Source: Lewinellaceae bacterium (lineage in GTDB: Bacteria > Bacteroidota > Bacteroidia > Chitinophagales > Saprospiraceae). Taken from it: a stretch of DNA of 64,000 nucleotides. This document shows, piece by piece, positions 34,770 through 43,281 of this stretch. The notes below the pieces were generated by a model. The model was not told the DNA's origin. It ran no database searches and saw only the letters and a list, made by a program, of their open reading frames with translations. Location of the stretch: positions 1 through 64,000 of the forward strand of contig JACJYH010000008.1 in assembly GCA_020636195.1 (NCBI GenBank), read 5' to 3'. Made by a program: the position numbers and the translations under genes. The first letter of the stretch is position 1. Each line of letters begins with the position of its first letter.

Positions 34770-37700
34770 ATGCACAGATTTTTTTTAGCATCGATTTTTA
34801 TCGTTTTTTCATTCATTGCAAAGAGTCAACAATTTTGGAGAATCACTTCTGCCAAACCTTCACTACGTTCAGAGGATAACCGCAATGTATCGCCTTCAGA
34901 ATACAAAGTCTATCAATTGGATTACAAGGGATTATCTGACTATTTGCACCGATTATCTAATGTCAATCAAAGGGAAGGTAATTTAATTATATCCATTCCT
35001 GATGAGCTGGGTAATCAGGAAGATTTCAGCATTTGGGAGATGCCTGTTTTGGAGCCTGAATTGGCACAAAAATATCTAAATATAAAATCTTACAAGGGAA
35101 TCAGTACTTCCAATAAGGCTAAAGCAATTTGGTTTACAACTTCCATTCAAGGATTTTATGCCGCTATTTTAGACGGAGATAAAGAAGTTTATATTGATCC
35201 CTACTCCATGGAGGATAATGAAAACTACATCGTTTACAATACAAAATACAATACCAATTCTTCTCAATTGACCACATGTGGTGTTGAAGATTTTTCTGAA
35301 TTAAGGCCCACTGAAAGTGCAAATCGCAGCTTAGCCGGTCAGGTTGAAATGCGTATTTATAGAATTGCTGTAGCATGTACCGGAGAATGGGGATCTGTTG
35401 CCCGAAGAGGAACAGTAGAAAAATGTCTTGCAGATATCAACACAATGCTCACACGTATGAACAGCATTTATGAAAGTGAAATGGCTGTGAGATTCAAATT
35501 AATTGCTGATAATGAAAAAGTTATATATTTAGATCCTAACACTGACCCATATACAAATTCTGATGAAGGAAAGAAAATATTGGGCGGCAATACTGCTGTT
35601 TTAACCAATGCTTTAGGTTCAGCTTCCGGTTTTGAAGTGGGCCATGTTCTTTCTATCTGTTATGACATCGGAGGTGTTGCTCAGTTGGGTTCATTATGTC
35701 GTTCAAACAAAGGAAATGGAGTCACATGTAATAATAACAATGATTTATCAAATATTGTGACCAGAGTTATGGCACATGAAGTGGGTCATCAGTTCAGTGC
35801 CTCACACACTTGGAATAGATGCTCTGCTTATACTGATCAGAGAGCATCAGGCACAGCTGTTGAACCCGGAAGTGGTACTACCATCATGTCCTATGCAGGA
35901 TCTTGTTCTTCCGACAATGTAGCAGGTGATAATGATGCCTATTTTCATGCGATATCCTTGGAGCAAATGACCAGTTATACCACTAATAATGTTCCAGCTC
36001 ACCAATGTGCCGAAAAAATTGAACTTATCAATCATTTCCCACAGGTATCGGTTCCAACAAATGATTATGTCATCCCTAATTCTACACCTTTTTATCTTGC
36101 CGGAAGTGCGACCGATGAAGATGGTGATAATTTGACGTATTGTTGGGAACAAATCGATATCGGGCCAGAAACAGAGTTGGGTACAAATAATAACCTCACG
36201 GGCCCAATGTTTAGATCGGTGAAGCCATCTTCAGATGGGATACGATTTATTCCTACAATAAACAACATCATAACTGGTGTCGATTCTAAAAATGAGCCAT
36301 TACCGGTAGTAACTAGAGATTTCAAATTTAGATTAACCATTCGTGACAATAATCCATTAGGTGGTGGTATCTCGTGGTCTGATTACTCCATATCAACTAC
36401 AGATCAAGCTGGGCCATTCGTGGTAACATATCCTCAAAGTAGTCTGAATCTGAAATATGGCGATAAAATCAATGTTAAGTGGAATGTCGCAAACACGGAC
36501 AAATCACCAATTGATGTTTCTCATGTAAATATATATGGTTCCATAAATTCTGCTTTGAAGGATGGAGATCCTAACTTGATTTTATTGGCAAGTTCTGTCC
36601 CAAATGATGGTTCTGAAGATGTTATCATTCCAAATGTTGAATCTAGGTTTTTTAGGATCGTTGTAAAAGCTGTGGATAATATTTTCCTAAACGTTTCTAA
36701 TGCAGCTTCAAGAGTAGATCCACCTACTGCGCCAACATTGTATTTTGATCTGTCAAGAAATAATATTCAATTATGCCAACCATATTCTGAAGATATCGAC
36801 TTGACTACAGCAGGTTATGGTGGACTAACAGACCCAATAAAATTTGAAGTTGATGGATTACCCAATGGCGTAACTGCGGAATTGTCCAGCCAATCCACCG
36901 TGCCAGGTGAAAGCCTAACGGTTCATTTCAATACTGAAAATTTAGAAACTACTTCTTCCGGACAAATCACCATTAGAGGCATTGTAGCAGGAGTAGATAC
37001 TTTAGAAAGAATAATTTACGCTAGATTCGTCAGTGGTAAATTGGATAATATTCAACCTATCGCACCAAATCAAGGATTTTCCGGAGAAACTACCCTACCG
37101 ACATTCAAATGGAATGACCTTAATGATGCTTCAACTTATGAAATTCAAGTTTCATTGGATCCATCATTTTCAACATCGTCTTTGACTTTTTCAAAAATCA
37201 CGAGTGATACGACAGTGAAATCCACTGAGATTTTAGAGAAGGCCACTGTTTATTTCTGGAGATTGAGAGCGCTAAATGAATGTAAAGAAGGCCCTTGGTC
37301 AAAAGTACACGCATTTTCTACGGAAGCGCAATCATGTTCTATAATTCAAAGTGGTAGCAATGAGATCAATATTACTTCTACGGGAACACCTTCTGTTGAA
37401 TTAGGTTTGAATGTGGAAATTGATGGATCTGTCAATGACCTTAACATCCCTGAAATCGTGATCAAGCATAGTAGAGTTTCGGACCTAGTGGTTTCACTTG
37501 TGGCACCGTCAGGAAAAACGAATGTCCTTTGGAGTAAAAAATGTCCTACCGGATTGAATGTCAAAGTAGGATTGGACGATCAGTCACCAAAGTTTTTTGC
37601 TTGCCCTATTAACACAGGAAATATTTACAAACCGGATATTCCACTTTCCAATTTTAACGGTGAAAATGCAAAAGGTAACTGGATACTGAAAGTAGATGAT

Positions 37701-38369
37701 ACACAATCCGGAGCAGGTGGACAATTGATTAGTTTTGACCTAGAAATTTGTTCCAATTTAGTATTAGATCAACCGTATGTTGTCACCAACAAACCTTTAG
37801 AAATGTATCCCACTGACCGAAGGGATATAACCAAAGATCTGCTATTGTTGGCAGATAATAATAATACTGACGAACAAATCATTTTTACAATTGTAACGAA
37901 TTCAGTACATGGGCAATTGTATCTTGGAGGTACACTAATAACTGTAGGCAATACATTTTCTCAAAAAGATATCAACGATTTGAAATTGGTATATCAATCC
38001 ATGGATAGCTTTGAAGGCGAAGATAGTTTTGAATTCATAGCCACTGATGGTCAAGGAGGTTGGGTACCTATTACATCATTTGTATTCAACAGAAATACAT
38101 CCTTCCCAAGCGGTACCCACGATGAATGGCAAAAGTCCGCAATGTATCTTTATCCAAATCCTGTTAAGGATATATTGAATGTGTCCATCACTGAATTAAC
38201 TGACGGCTGGATTTCAGTTTATAATACCAATGGCCAATTGGTGTACAAAACATCAATCCGTTCAAAGGATGTAATGATATCTACAGAAAATTGGATTGAA
38301 GGCATATATTCATTGCAGCTTTCTTCAAATGGTCAGATAGCAACGAAGAAATTTGTTAAGCTGAAATAG
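34770..38369 (+). CDS. T9SS-exported metzincin metalloprotease with P-domain
   Basis: 1199 aa; signal peptide ends FIAKSQQ. Propeptide-like region to about 190, then a reprolysin-like catalytic domain at about 195-410 with the zinc signature HEVGHQFSASH at 336-346 and the Met-turn TIMSYAGSC. Next come Ig/FN3-like domains, a second FN3 near 775-850 (FKWNDLNDASTYEIQVSLD), a proprotein-convertase P-domain at about 855-994, a cadherin-like/CSPG repeat at about 1010-1100 (VHGQLYLGGT, FEGEDSFEFIATDGQGG), and a T9SS sorting domain from about 1125 (YPNPVKDILNVSI). It should be secreted and act on proteins outside the cell. Confidence 0.92.
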   Translation: MHRFFLASIFIVFSFIAKSQQFWRITSAKPSLRSEDNRNVSPSEYKVYQLDYKGLSDYLHRLSNVNQREGNLIISIPDELGNQEDFSIWEMPVLEPELAQKYLNIKSYKGISTSNKAKAIWFTTSIQGFYAAILDGDKEVYIDPYSMEDNENYIVYNTKYNTNSSQLTTCGVEDFSELRPTESANRSLAGQVEMRIYRIAVACTGEWGSVARRGTVEKCLADINTMLTRMNSIYESEMAVRFKLIADNEKVIYLDPNTDPYTNSDEGKKILGGNTAVLTNALGSASGFEVGHVLSICYDIGGVAQLGSLCRSNKGNGVTCNNNNDLSNIVTRVMAHEVGHQFSASHTWNRCSAYTDQRASGTAVEPGSGTTIMSYAGSCSSDNVAGDNDAYFHAISLEQMTSYTTNNVPAHQCAEKIELINHFPQVSVPTNDYVIPNSTPFYLAGSATDEDGDNLTYCWEQIDIGPETELGTNNNLTGPMFRSVKPSSDGIRFIPTINNIITGVDSKNEPLPVVTRDFKFRLTIRDNNPLGGGISWSDYSISTTDQAGPFVVTYPQSSLNLKYGDKINVKWNVANTDKSPIDVSHVNIYGSINSALKDGDPNLILLASSVPNDGSEDVIIPNVESRFFRIVVKAVDNIFLNVSNAASRVDPPTAPTLYFDLSRNNIQLCQPYSEDIDLTTAGYGGLTDPIKFEVDGLPNGVTAELSSQSTVPGESLTVHFNTENLETTSSGQITIRGIVAGVDTLERIIYARFVSGKLDNIQPIAPNQGFSGETTLPTFKWNDLNDASTYEIQVSLDPSFSTSSLTFSKITSDTTVKSTEILEKATVYFWRLRALNECKEGPWSKVHAFSTEAQSCSIIQSGSNEINITSTGTPSVELGLNVEIDGSVNDLNIPEIVIKHSRVSDLVVSLVAPSGKTNVLWSKKCPTGLNVKVGLDDQSPKFFACPINTGNIYKPDIPLSNFNGENAKGNWILKVDDTQSGAGGQLISFDLEICSNLVLDQPYVVTNKPLEMYPTDRRDITKDLLLLADNNNTDEQIIFTIVTNSVHGQLYLGGTLITVGNTFSQKDINDLKLVYQSMDSFEGEDSFEFIATDGQGGWVPITSFVFNRNTSFPSGTHDEWQKSAMYLYPNPVKDILNVSITELTDGWISVYNTNGQLVYKTSIRSKDVMISTENWIEGIYSLQLSSNGQIATKKFVKLK

Positions 38370-38380
38370 AATCTTTGAGT

Positions 38381-38416
38381 CTAGTGGGAAAATAGCCGAG
38401 CGGCTTGACTCCCACA
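38381..38416 (+). terminator. Two-tier hairpin after the protease gene
   Basis: GTGGGA (38384-38389) pairs with TCCCAC (38410-38415); inside, AGCC GAGC GGCT forms a second small hairpin. A T-rich tract (AATTTTTGTT) follows. It may end the protease transcript or be an RNA element in the leader of the PASTA gene. Confidence 0.45.
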
Positions 38417-38442
38417 GAATTTTTGTTCAATAACATCGCAAT

Positions 38443-39270
38443 ATGTCTAGTAAAAAAGAAGATTCAAGTTTTTTTTCTTATCTTAAGAGTTCAACTTTTT
38501 TAAGACAAATATTAGTAATTTTTGGAATTTTTGCGGTAATTATTCTTGTCGCATTGATTTGGCTTAGGTTTTATACCAATCACGGTCAGAAATTGGAGCT
38601 TCCCAAATTCATTGGCATGGACATCCAAGATGCGACAGACTTGGCACAGGATAAAGATTTTGATCTCATTGTGGTCGATTCAATATTTATCGTAGGTAAA
38701 AAAGGAGGCATCATAACCGAACAAAATCCAAAACCGTTATCGCTTGTCAAGGAGAAAAGAAAAGTTTACGTGACCATTACGAAATATGGAGTAGAAAGTA
38801 TCAGTGTCAACGACCTGCCTGTATTATATGGAAATGCCTTCGAACAAAAGAAGGCTGAACTAAAATACAGAGATATAGAATGTATCATCAAAGATTACAA
38901 ATACGATCCGGGAGAACCCAATCATATCTTGGAAGTGTATTATAATGGTGAATTGATCGTAAGTAAAGATACACGAAAAGAAGACCTGCTCATCACGAAG
39001 GGAGATACGCTAGAATTTATACTTTCTAGAAAAGATGGAGGTGATGTAATTGTCCCTGATCTGAGATGTTTGGATTTAGAAGAAGCCAAGTTTTTATTAT
39101 CGACTAGTAAGCTGGAATTAGGTAATCTTAGTAAGAAGGGTGCAATAGAACCCGACGGAACGATGTATATTGTCTCCCAAAATCCACCTTATGATGGAAT
39201 TACCAACATCAAGATGGGAGAAAAAATAAGTGTGGTAGTTTCTGGTGAAAAACCAAGAGACTGTCAGTAA
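38443..39270 (+). CDS. Membrane-anchored PASTA-domain protein without kinase
   Basis: 275 aa. A cytoplasmic N-terminus of about 25 residues, one membrane helix at about 25-45 (ILVIFGIFAVIILVALIWL), then three PASTA domains (ELPKFIGMDIQDATDLAQD, DLPVLYGNAFEQKKAEL, VPDLRCLDLEEAKFLLS). PASTA domains bind peptidoglycan or muropeptides; in Firmicutes and Actinobacteria they sit on Ser/Thr kinases or PBPs, but here no enzymatic part is present. Role in wall sensing or division is inference. Confidence 0.88.
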   Translation: MSSKKEDSSFFSYLKSSTFLRQILVIFGIFAVIILVALIWLRFYTNHGQKLELPKFIGMDIQDATDLAQDKDFDLIVVDSIFIVGKKGGIITEQNPKPLSLVKEKRKVYVTITKYGVESISVNDLPVLYGNAFEQKKAELKYRDIECIIKDYKYDPGEPNHILEVYYNGELIVSKDTRKEDLLITKGDTLEFILSRKDGGDVIVPDLRCLDLEEAKFLLSTSKLELGNLSKKGAIEPDGTMYIVSQNPPYDGITNIKMGEKISVVVSGEKPRDCQ

Positions 39271-39303
39271 AATTCAAAATTTAGTTATATTATTACAAGT
39301 AAC

Positions 39304-40323
39304 ATGAGTGATGTAAGCCATAAAACTGTATTGTCCGGTATTCAGCCTACCGGTGATATCCATTTCGGTAATTATTTTGGAGCCATTAAAAATTGGGAAA
39401 AACTCCAAGCGCAATACAAATGCTATTACAGCGTAGTGGATTATCATGCCATGACGATGCCATTTACACCATCAGTTTTGAGAAATAACACATGGGAAAT
39501 TGTGATAAACCTCCTTGCAATCGGAATCAATCCTGAAAACTTATTTATACAATCGCTGGTACCTGAGCATGCTGAATTGACTTGGATTTTCAATTGTTAT
39601 TGCTCGTATGGACAGCTGATGAGAATGACGCAGTTTAAAGACAAAACATCACAGCTCAAGGAAGGCCAAAAGGATGATTACATTTCAGTGGCATTGTTGG
39701 ATTATCCTGTTTTACAAGCGGCGGATGTGCTAATTTATAAAGCGGATTTAGTTCCAGTTGGAAAGGATCAAGAGCAACATTTGGAGCTTACCAGAGACAT
39801 AGCACAAAGATTTAATTTCCAAGTGGGAAAAGAGTATTTTTCTTTACCAGAACCTCTTTTTACAGAAACACCAAAAATACGATCCACAGCGGATCCATCC
39901 AGGAAAATGTCAAAATCGGCAGGAGAAAAGCACTATATCAATCTTTTTGCGGATGAAACGACCATCAGAAGACAAATCAAATCTGCAGTGACCGATACGG
40001 GTCAAAATCCGGGAACATCAATGGCTGAAGGAGTTCAAAACTTGTTTGAGTTGATCAAAGCGTCAGAAAATGTTCAAGCCTATGACGCACTTTTGCAAAA
40101 CTATCACCAAGGTAGTCTTAAATATGTAGATTTGAAAGAAGCTACTGCTGATAGTCTCATTGCAACCAATGCACCATTCCTTCAAAAAAAATCAGAACTT
40201 GTAGCCAATAAAAAACAGATCAAAGATGAGATCAAATCCTCATCAGCAGCGATTCGAAGAGTAGCTCAAGAAACTCTGAAGGAAGTGAAAGAACTCGTAG
40301 GTTTGCTGAATGTAAAATATTGA
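39304..40323 (+). CDS. trpS: Tryptophanyl-tRNA synthetase
   Basis: 339 aa. Class I signatures: the HIGH equivalent in GDIHFGNYFGAIKN near residues 17-30 and KMSKS in DPSRKMSKSAGEKH near 200. SGIQPTGDIHFG and VPVGKDQEQHLELTRDIA are typical of bacterial TrpRS. It charges tRNA-Trp. A MITE copy follows 18 bp after its stop. Confidence 0.97.
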   Translation: MSDVSHKTVLSGIQPTGDIHFGNYFGAIKNWEKLQAQYKCYYSVVDYHAMTMPFTPSVLRNNTWEIVINLLAIGINPENLFIQSLVPEHAELTWIFNCYCSYGQLMRMTQFKDKTSQLKEGQKDDYISVALLDYPVLQAADVLIYKADLVPVGKDQEQHLELTRDIAQRFNFQVGKEYFSLPEPLFTETPKIRSTADPSRKMSKSAGEKHYINLFADETTIRRQIKSAVTDTGQNPGTSMAEGVQNLFELIKASENVQAYDALLQNYHQGSLKYVDLKEATADSLIATNAPFLQKKSELVANKKQIKDEIKSSSAAIRRVAQETLKEVKELVGLLNVKY

Positions 40324-40341
40324 ATAAAAAATAGAACTTTA

Positions 40342-40501
40342 GAGTATGTTTAAATTTTGTTTTTGGATAATAAAATGGAATTATTTTGAGCGAAAAAAGG
40401 CAAATTTTGCAATCGAATGTGGGCAATTCGATGAAAAATTTAACGAATTTGAAGCCGAAATAAAACATTTTCTAGCTAGAGGATAAATTTTAAACATACT
40501 C
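40342..40501. mobile_element. MITE-like element, copy 2 (160 bp, best preserved)
   Basis: Begins GAGTATGTTTAAATTTTG and ends AAATTTTAAACATACTC; the outer 13 bases are perfect inverted repeats. A TTA direct repeat flanks it (40339-40341 and 40502-40504). It matches copy 1 throughout. A 46-codon frame starts inside the left end (MFKFCFWIIKWNYFERKKAN onward), but most changes relative to copy 1 alter the protein and copy 1 is stopped after 38 codons, so I do not call a gene. Confidence 0.85.
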
Positions 40502-40504
40502 TTA

Positions 40505-40704
40505 ATTCTGAGCCACAAAAAACTTTATTGTCTGCTAGACTACAATCAAAATGTACATTACTGTGAGATTTGATTTATAAACAAAATCTTAAATCAGCAT
40601 AATTCTTACCTTCAAATCTTAAATTATCATTAAAATTCACTAATTATTTACAAATTATTAATGAAATATTTTTTTCCTAATGCAAGTACTATTACCTTTA
40701 AGTC
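40505..40704 (+). other. Gene-free upstream region of the ECF sigma gene
   Basis: Together with the MITE copy this makes a 381-bp gap. It is AT-rich; the only promoter-like string is TACCTTTA at 40693-40700, one base off TAnnTTTG but almost on the ATG. I see no hairpin or small ORF worth calling. Confidence 0.4.
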
Positions 40705-41280
40705 ATGGATATACTATTGCAAGCGGACCAACAAGAATACGATTTTTTAGTAGCCTGTTTAAATAATGAAAGATGGGCTCAAAAAAAACTGTATGAAACC
40801 TATTACTCTACTTTGATTGTAGTGGCACAGAGATATGCCAATAATGATGAGGATGCCTTGGATATTTTACATGAAGGCTTCATTAAAATCTTTAAATCTC
40901 TGCACAAATTTACCATCGGGACTTCCCTTCAAGCTTGGATGAGAACTGTTTTGGTCAATACTGCAATTGATTATTATCGAAAAGAAATCAGAAGGAAAAC
41001 AGAACAGATCGAAAAGGCAACATCTTTGACAAATAATACCGAAGACGTCATCAGTGCCTTGAGTGGAGAAGAAATTTTAGCTTCTTTGCAGCAAATTCCG
41101 GCATCATATCGTTCTATATTTAATCTTTATGTGATAGAAGGGTATTCTCATAGAGAAATTGCCCAAATTTTGAATATCACAGAAAGTACAAGTAGATCGA
41201 ATTTAGTTAAAGCACGTACAAAATTACGTGACATTTTACAGACAAAGTACAATTTGACCGGAATCAATGACCGATTTTGA
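40705..41280 (+). CDS. ECF-type RNA polymerase sigma factor
   Basis: 191 aa. Region 2 at about 20-90 (YYSTLIVVAQRYANNDEDALDILHEGFIKIFKSL, then FTIGTSLQAWMRTVLVNTAIDYYRK) and region 4 at about 125-180 (QIPASYRSIFNLYVIEGYSHREIAQILNI, STSRSNLVKARTKLR), with no region 1 or 3. It directs polymerase to a special promoter set, likely under control of the membrane protein encoded next, with which it overlaps by 14 bp. Confidence 0.94.
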   Translation: MDILLQADQQEYDFLVACLNNERWAQKKLYETYYSTLIVVAQRYANNDEDALDILHEGFIKIFKSLHKFTIGTSLQAWMRTVLVNTAIDYYRKEIRRKTEQIEKATSLTNNTEDVISALSGEEILASLQQIPASYRSIFNLYVIEGYSHREIAQILNITESTSRSNLVKARTKLRDILQTKYNLTGINDRF

Positions 41281-42700
41281 TAAAGCCTTAAAAGATAAAC
41301 TCAATGGTTTCACTTCCAAGGATGATGCATTTGGTTCATGGGAGAAACTTGAAGAGAAATTAAATGCCCATTCTCTTTCCGATGTGGAGAAGCAGGTCAA
41401 TTTTGATAATCAAGTAAAACAAAAAGTTGAGTCAATTCAATCAGAAACCACACCAAGTAATTGGCCTGAATTAAAAGAAAAATTAGCTATTATTGATGTA
41501 AGAATCAGTACAATCTTTAGAGCCAAAATAATAGAGAGTTTATTGGTTTTTTTAATGTTAATTATTTTCGCCAAACTTCCATTCCTATTTTTCCCATATC
41601 AAGAAGAAATGCCTGAAATTGGCCCTATTGCAGAAATCTTTATAACAAAGGAATGTGAAGAACATGATAAGACAAGTGTCAAACTTTCGTACGTTTCAGG
41701 CAATGCAGGTCAGGATGAAAAGCAAATAGTTGCGGAAAATATTGAGAGAAAGAAAGTAATGTTTCCACTTACTCGGGTTTCCATGCTTCCACTTATCCAT
41801 CAGACTCAAATAACATCACAAATTTCACAGAAAGAATCAGGCTCTCAAATCCGATTTAAATCGCCTATGGCAATGTCTATTGGTAATTCTAATGAGAACC
41901 TCTCTGAAAATATGGAAACATCAAGGATGCCAGTGGAGATTCAACCAATCAGCCCATCAAAAACTCTCCCTGAAAGTGATTATGCTATGATAATACCAAT
42001 GTCATACGCTTCAAAACACGAGAGCAAAAAGTCCAGATTAGGTCTATGGAGCTCTATAGATGTTAACATGATCAATACGCCATTTGATAAAGTTTATTCT
42101 TTTGCATCGTACAACAGGGAAGCGCTTGGCAATTCATTTGGGCTTTTATACCAGAAAAAAATGGGTAGATTCTCATGGGAAACGGGCATCGGTTATTCTA
42201 AAAAAGTCTATGAACCAAAATTGCTGACTGAAATTTATGGTGTTTATGATGGTTATTACTTTGAAAAAAGTTTAAAGGAAATTTCCTATAAAATTGCTTC
42301 TATTCCAATAATGCTTAATTATGATTTGCTGAATAAAAAATCCTGGAATGCCAATATTTCGTTTGGCTTGAGTGCAAATGTCTTGTTGGCTGCTGACTAT
42401 AAAATAGATGATGTAATTGTAAATGGTTCACTTCAAGGTCGTTACGCAAAAGTAGAAGACAGGTTGTCAGAAAAGAAATTTACTGAAGGATTTTTGGATC
42501 ATTATAATATTAGTGACAATTATTATGTCACAGGAAATATGGGCATTGGTTTTGAAAAGAATATCTTTGATGACACTTCGCTTTTCATTCGGGGTAATTA
42601 CTCAAGACAATTTTTGAGTAAAGATAATGGTATAGGACCAAATAAAGATAAAATTCACACTACCTCACTGCAATTGGGCGTCGTAACTACATTAAACTAG
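41267..42700 (+). CDS. Putative trans-envelope anti-sigma protein: cytoplasmic motif pair, TM helix, beta-barrel
   Basis: 477 aa. Residues 4-32 and 46-73 repeat one motif, FDxx(L/V)KxK(L/V) then WxxLxEKL about 20 residues later, of the kind found at the N-terminus of Bacteroidota anti-sigma-like proteins. One membrane helix lies at about 88-110 (IIESLLVFLMLIIFAKLPFLFF). A polar linker of about 130 residues follows, then a C-terminal region of alternating strands (WETGIGYSKKVYEP, NANISFGLSANVLL, LFIRGNYSRQFLS, HTTSLQLGVVTTLN) like small outer-membrane beta-barrels. The 14-bp overlap with the sigma gene implies coupled synthesis. Anti-sigma activity is inference from place and layout. Confidence 0.65.
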   Translation: MTDFDKALKDKLNGFTSKDDAFGSWEKLEEKLNAHSLSDVEKQVNFDNQVKQKVESIQSETTPSNWPELKEKLAIIDVRISTIFRAKIIESLLVFLMLIIFAKLPFLFFPYQEEMPEIGPIAEIFITKECEEHDKTSVKLSYVSGNAGQDEKQIVAENIERKKVMFPLTRVSMLPLIHQTQITSQISQKESGSQIRFKSPMAMSIGNSNENLSENMETSRMPVEIQPISPSKTLPESDYAMIIPMSYASKHESKKSRLGLWSSIDVNMINTPFDKVYSFASYNREALGNSFGLLYQKKMGRFSWETGIGYSKKVYEPKLLTEIYGVYDGYYFEKSLKEISYKIASIPIMLNYDLLNKKSWNANISFGLSANVLLAADYKIDDVIVNGSLQGRYAKVEDRLSEKKFTEGFLDHYNISDNYYVTGNMGIGFEKNIFDDTSLFIRGNYSRQFLSKDNGIGPNKDKIHTTSLQLGVVTTLN

Positions 42701-42855
42701 ATTATTCTTCAATTTGACCTAAAATAATAGGACATAGTGTTTACGCTTGTGTAGTTTACCCACATCTAAATTGTTAGAAATCATTTTTCATTTGACCATT
42801 TTTTGAAACTTTTATTCAATTTTTACGTCAATAAAATGTCATCAATCACAAACTA

Positions 42856-43281
42856 ATGAATAGAACAAGCAGTTTTATTCCCATTCTTAACATTTTTTTG
42901 TTTTCCTTTTTCACATCGTTTACCCTATTTGGTCAAGCTGAAAATTCAGTCAAAGATACCATCCCTGTCATTACTTTTGATCAACCCTTTTTTGACTTAG
43001 GACAATTGGATTCGGGAGTTGTCGCTACATTTGATATGGGTTTCAAAAATACAGGTTCTGGAGCTCTCCTCATTGAAGTCGTCACAGCATGTAAATGCAC
43101 AGAAATTCAATGGCCCAGAGAACCCATCATGCCTGGTGATTCCGGAGTAATCCAAGTTTCATTTGATACACGAGGCCAACCATTGGGTAAAATCAAAAAA
43201 ACAATAGATATCATAGCCAACACTGACCCAATCGTCATAGAAGCAGAAATGCGCTGTGAGTTAGTAGAACGGGGTGATTAA
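42856..43281 (+). CDS. Secreted DUF1573-domain protein
   Basis: 141 aa with a signal peptide ending SFTLFGQ. One Ig-like DUF1573 domain: FDLGQLDSGVVATFDMGFKNTGSGALLI, TACKCTEIQWPREPIMPGDSGVIQVSFDT, KKTIDIIANTDP. This family is very common in Bacteroidota periplasm; its biochemical role is not known to me. Its stop overlaps the stop of the convergent AAA gene by 4 bp (TTAA shared). Confidence 0.88.
   Translation: MNRTSSFIPILNIFLFSFFTSFTLFGQAENSVKDTIPVITFDQPFFDLGQLDSGVVATFDMGFKNTGSGALLIEVVTACKCTEIQWPREPIMPGDSGVIQVSFDTRGQPLGKIKKTIDIIANTDPIVIEAEMRCELVERGD

Noticed and set aside
38384..38415. tRNA-like gene (GCCGAGCGGC resembles a D-arm)
   Set aside because: Only 32 bp fold together; there is no anticodon arm, T-arm or CCA-proximal acceptor stem.
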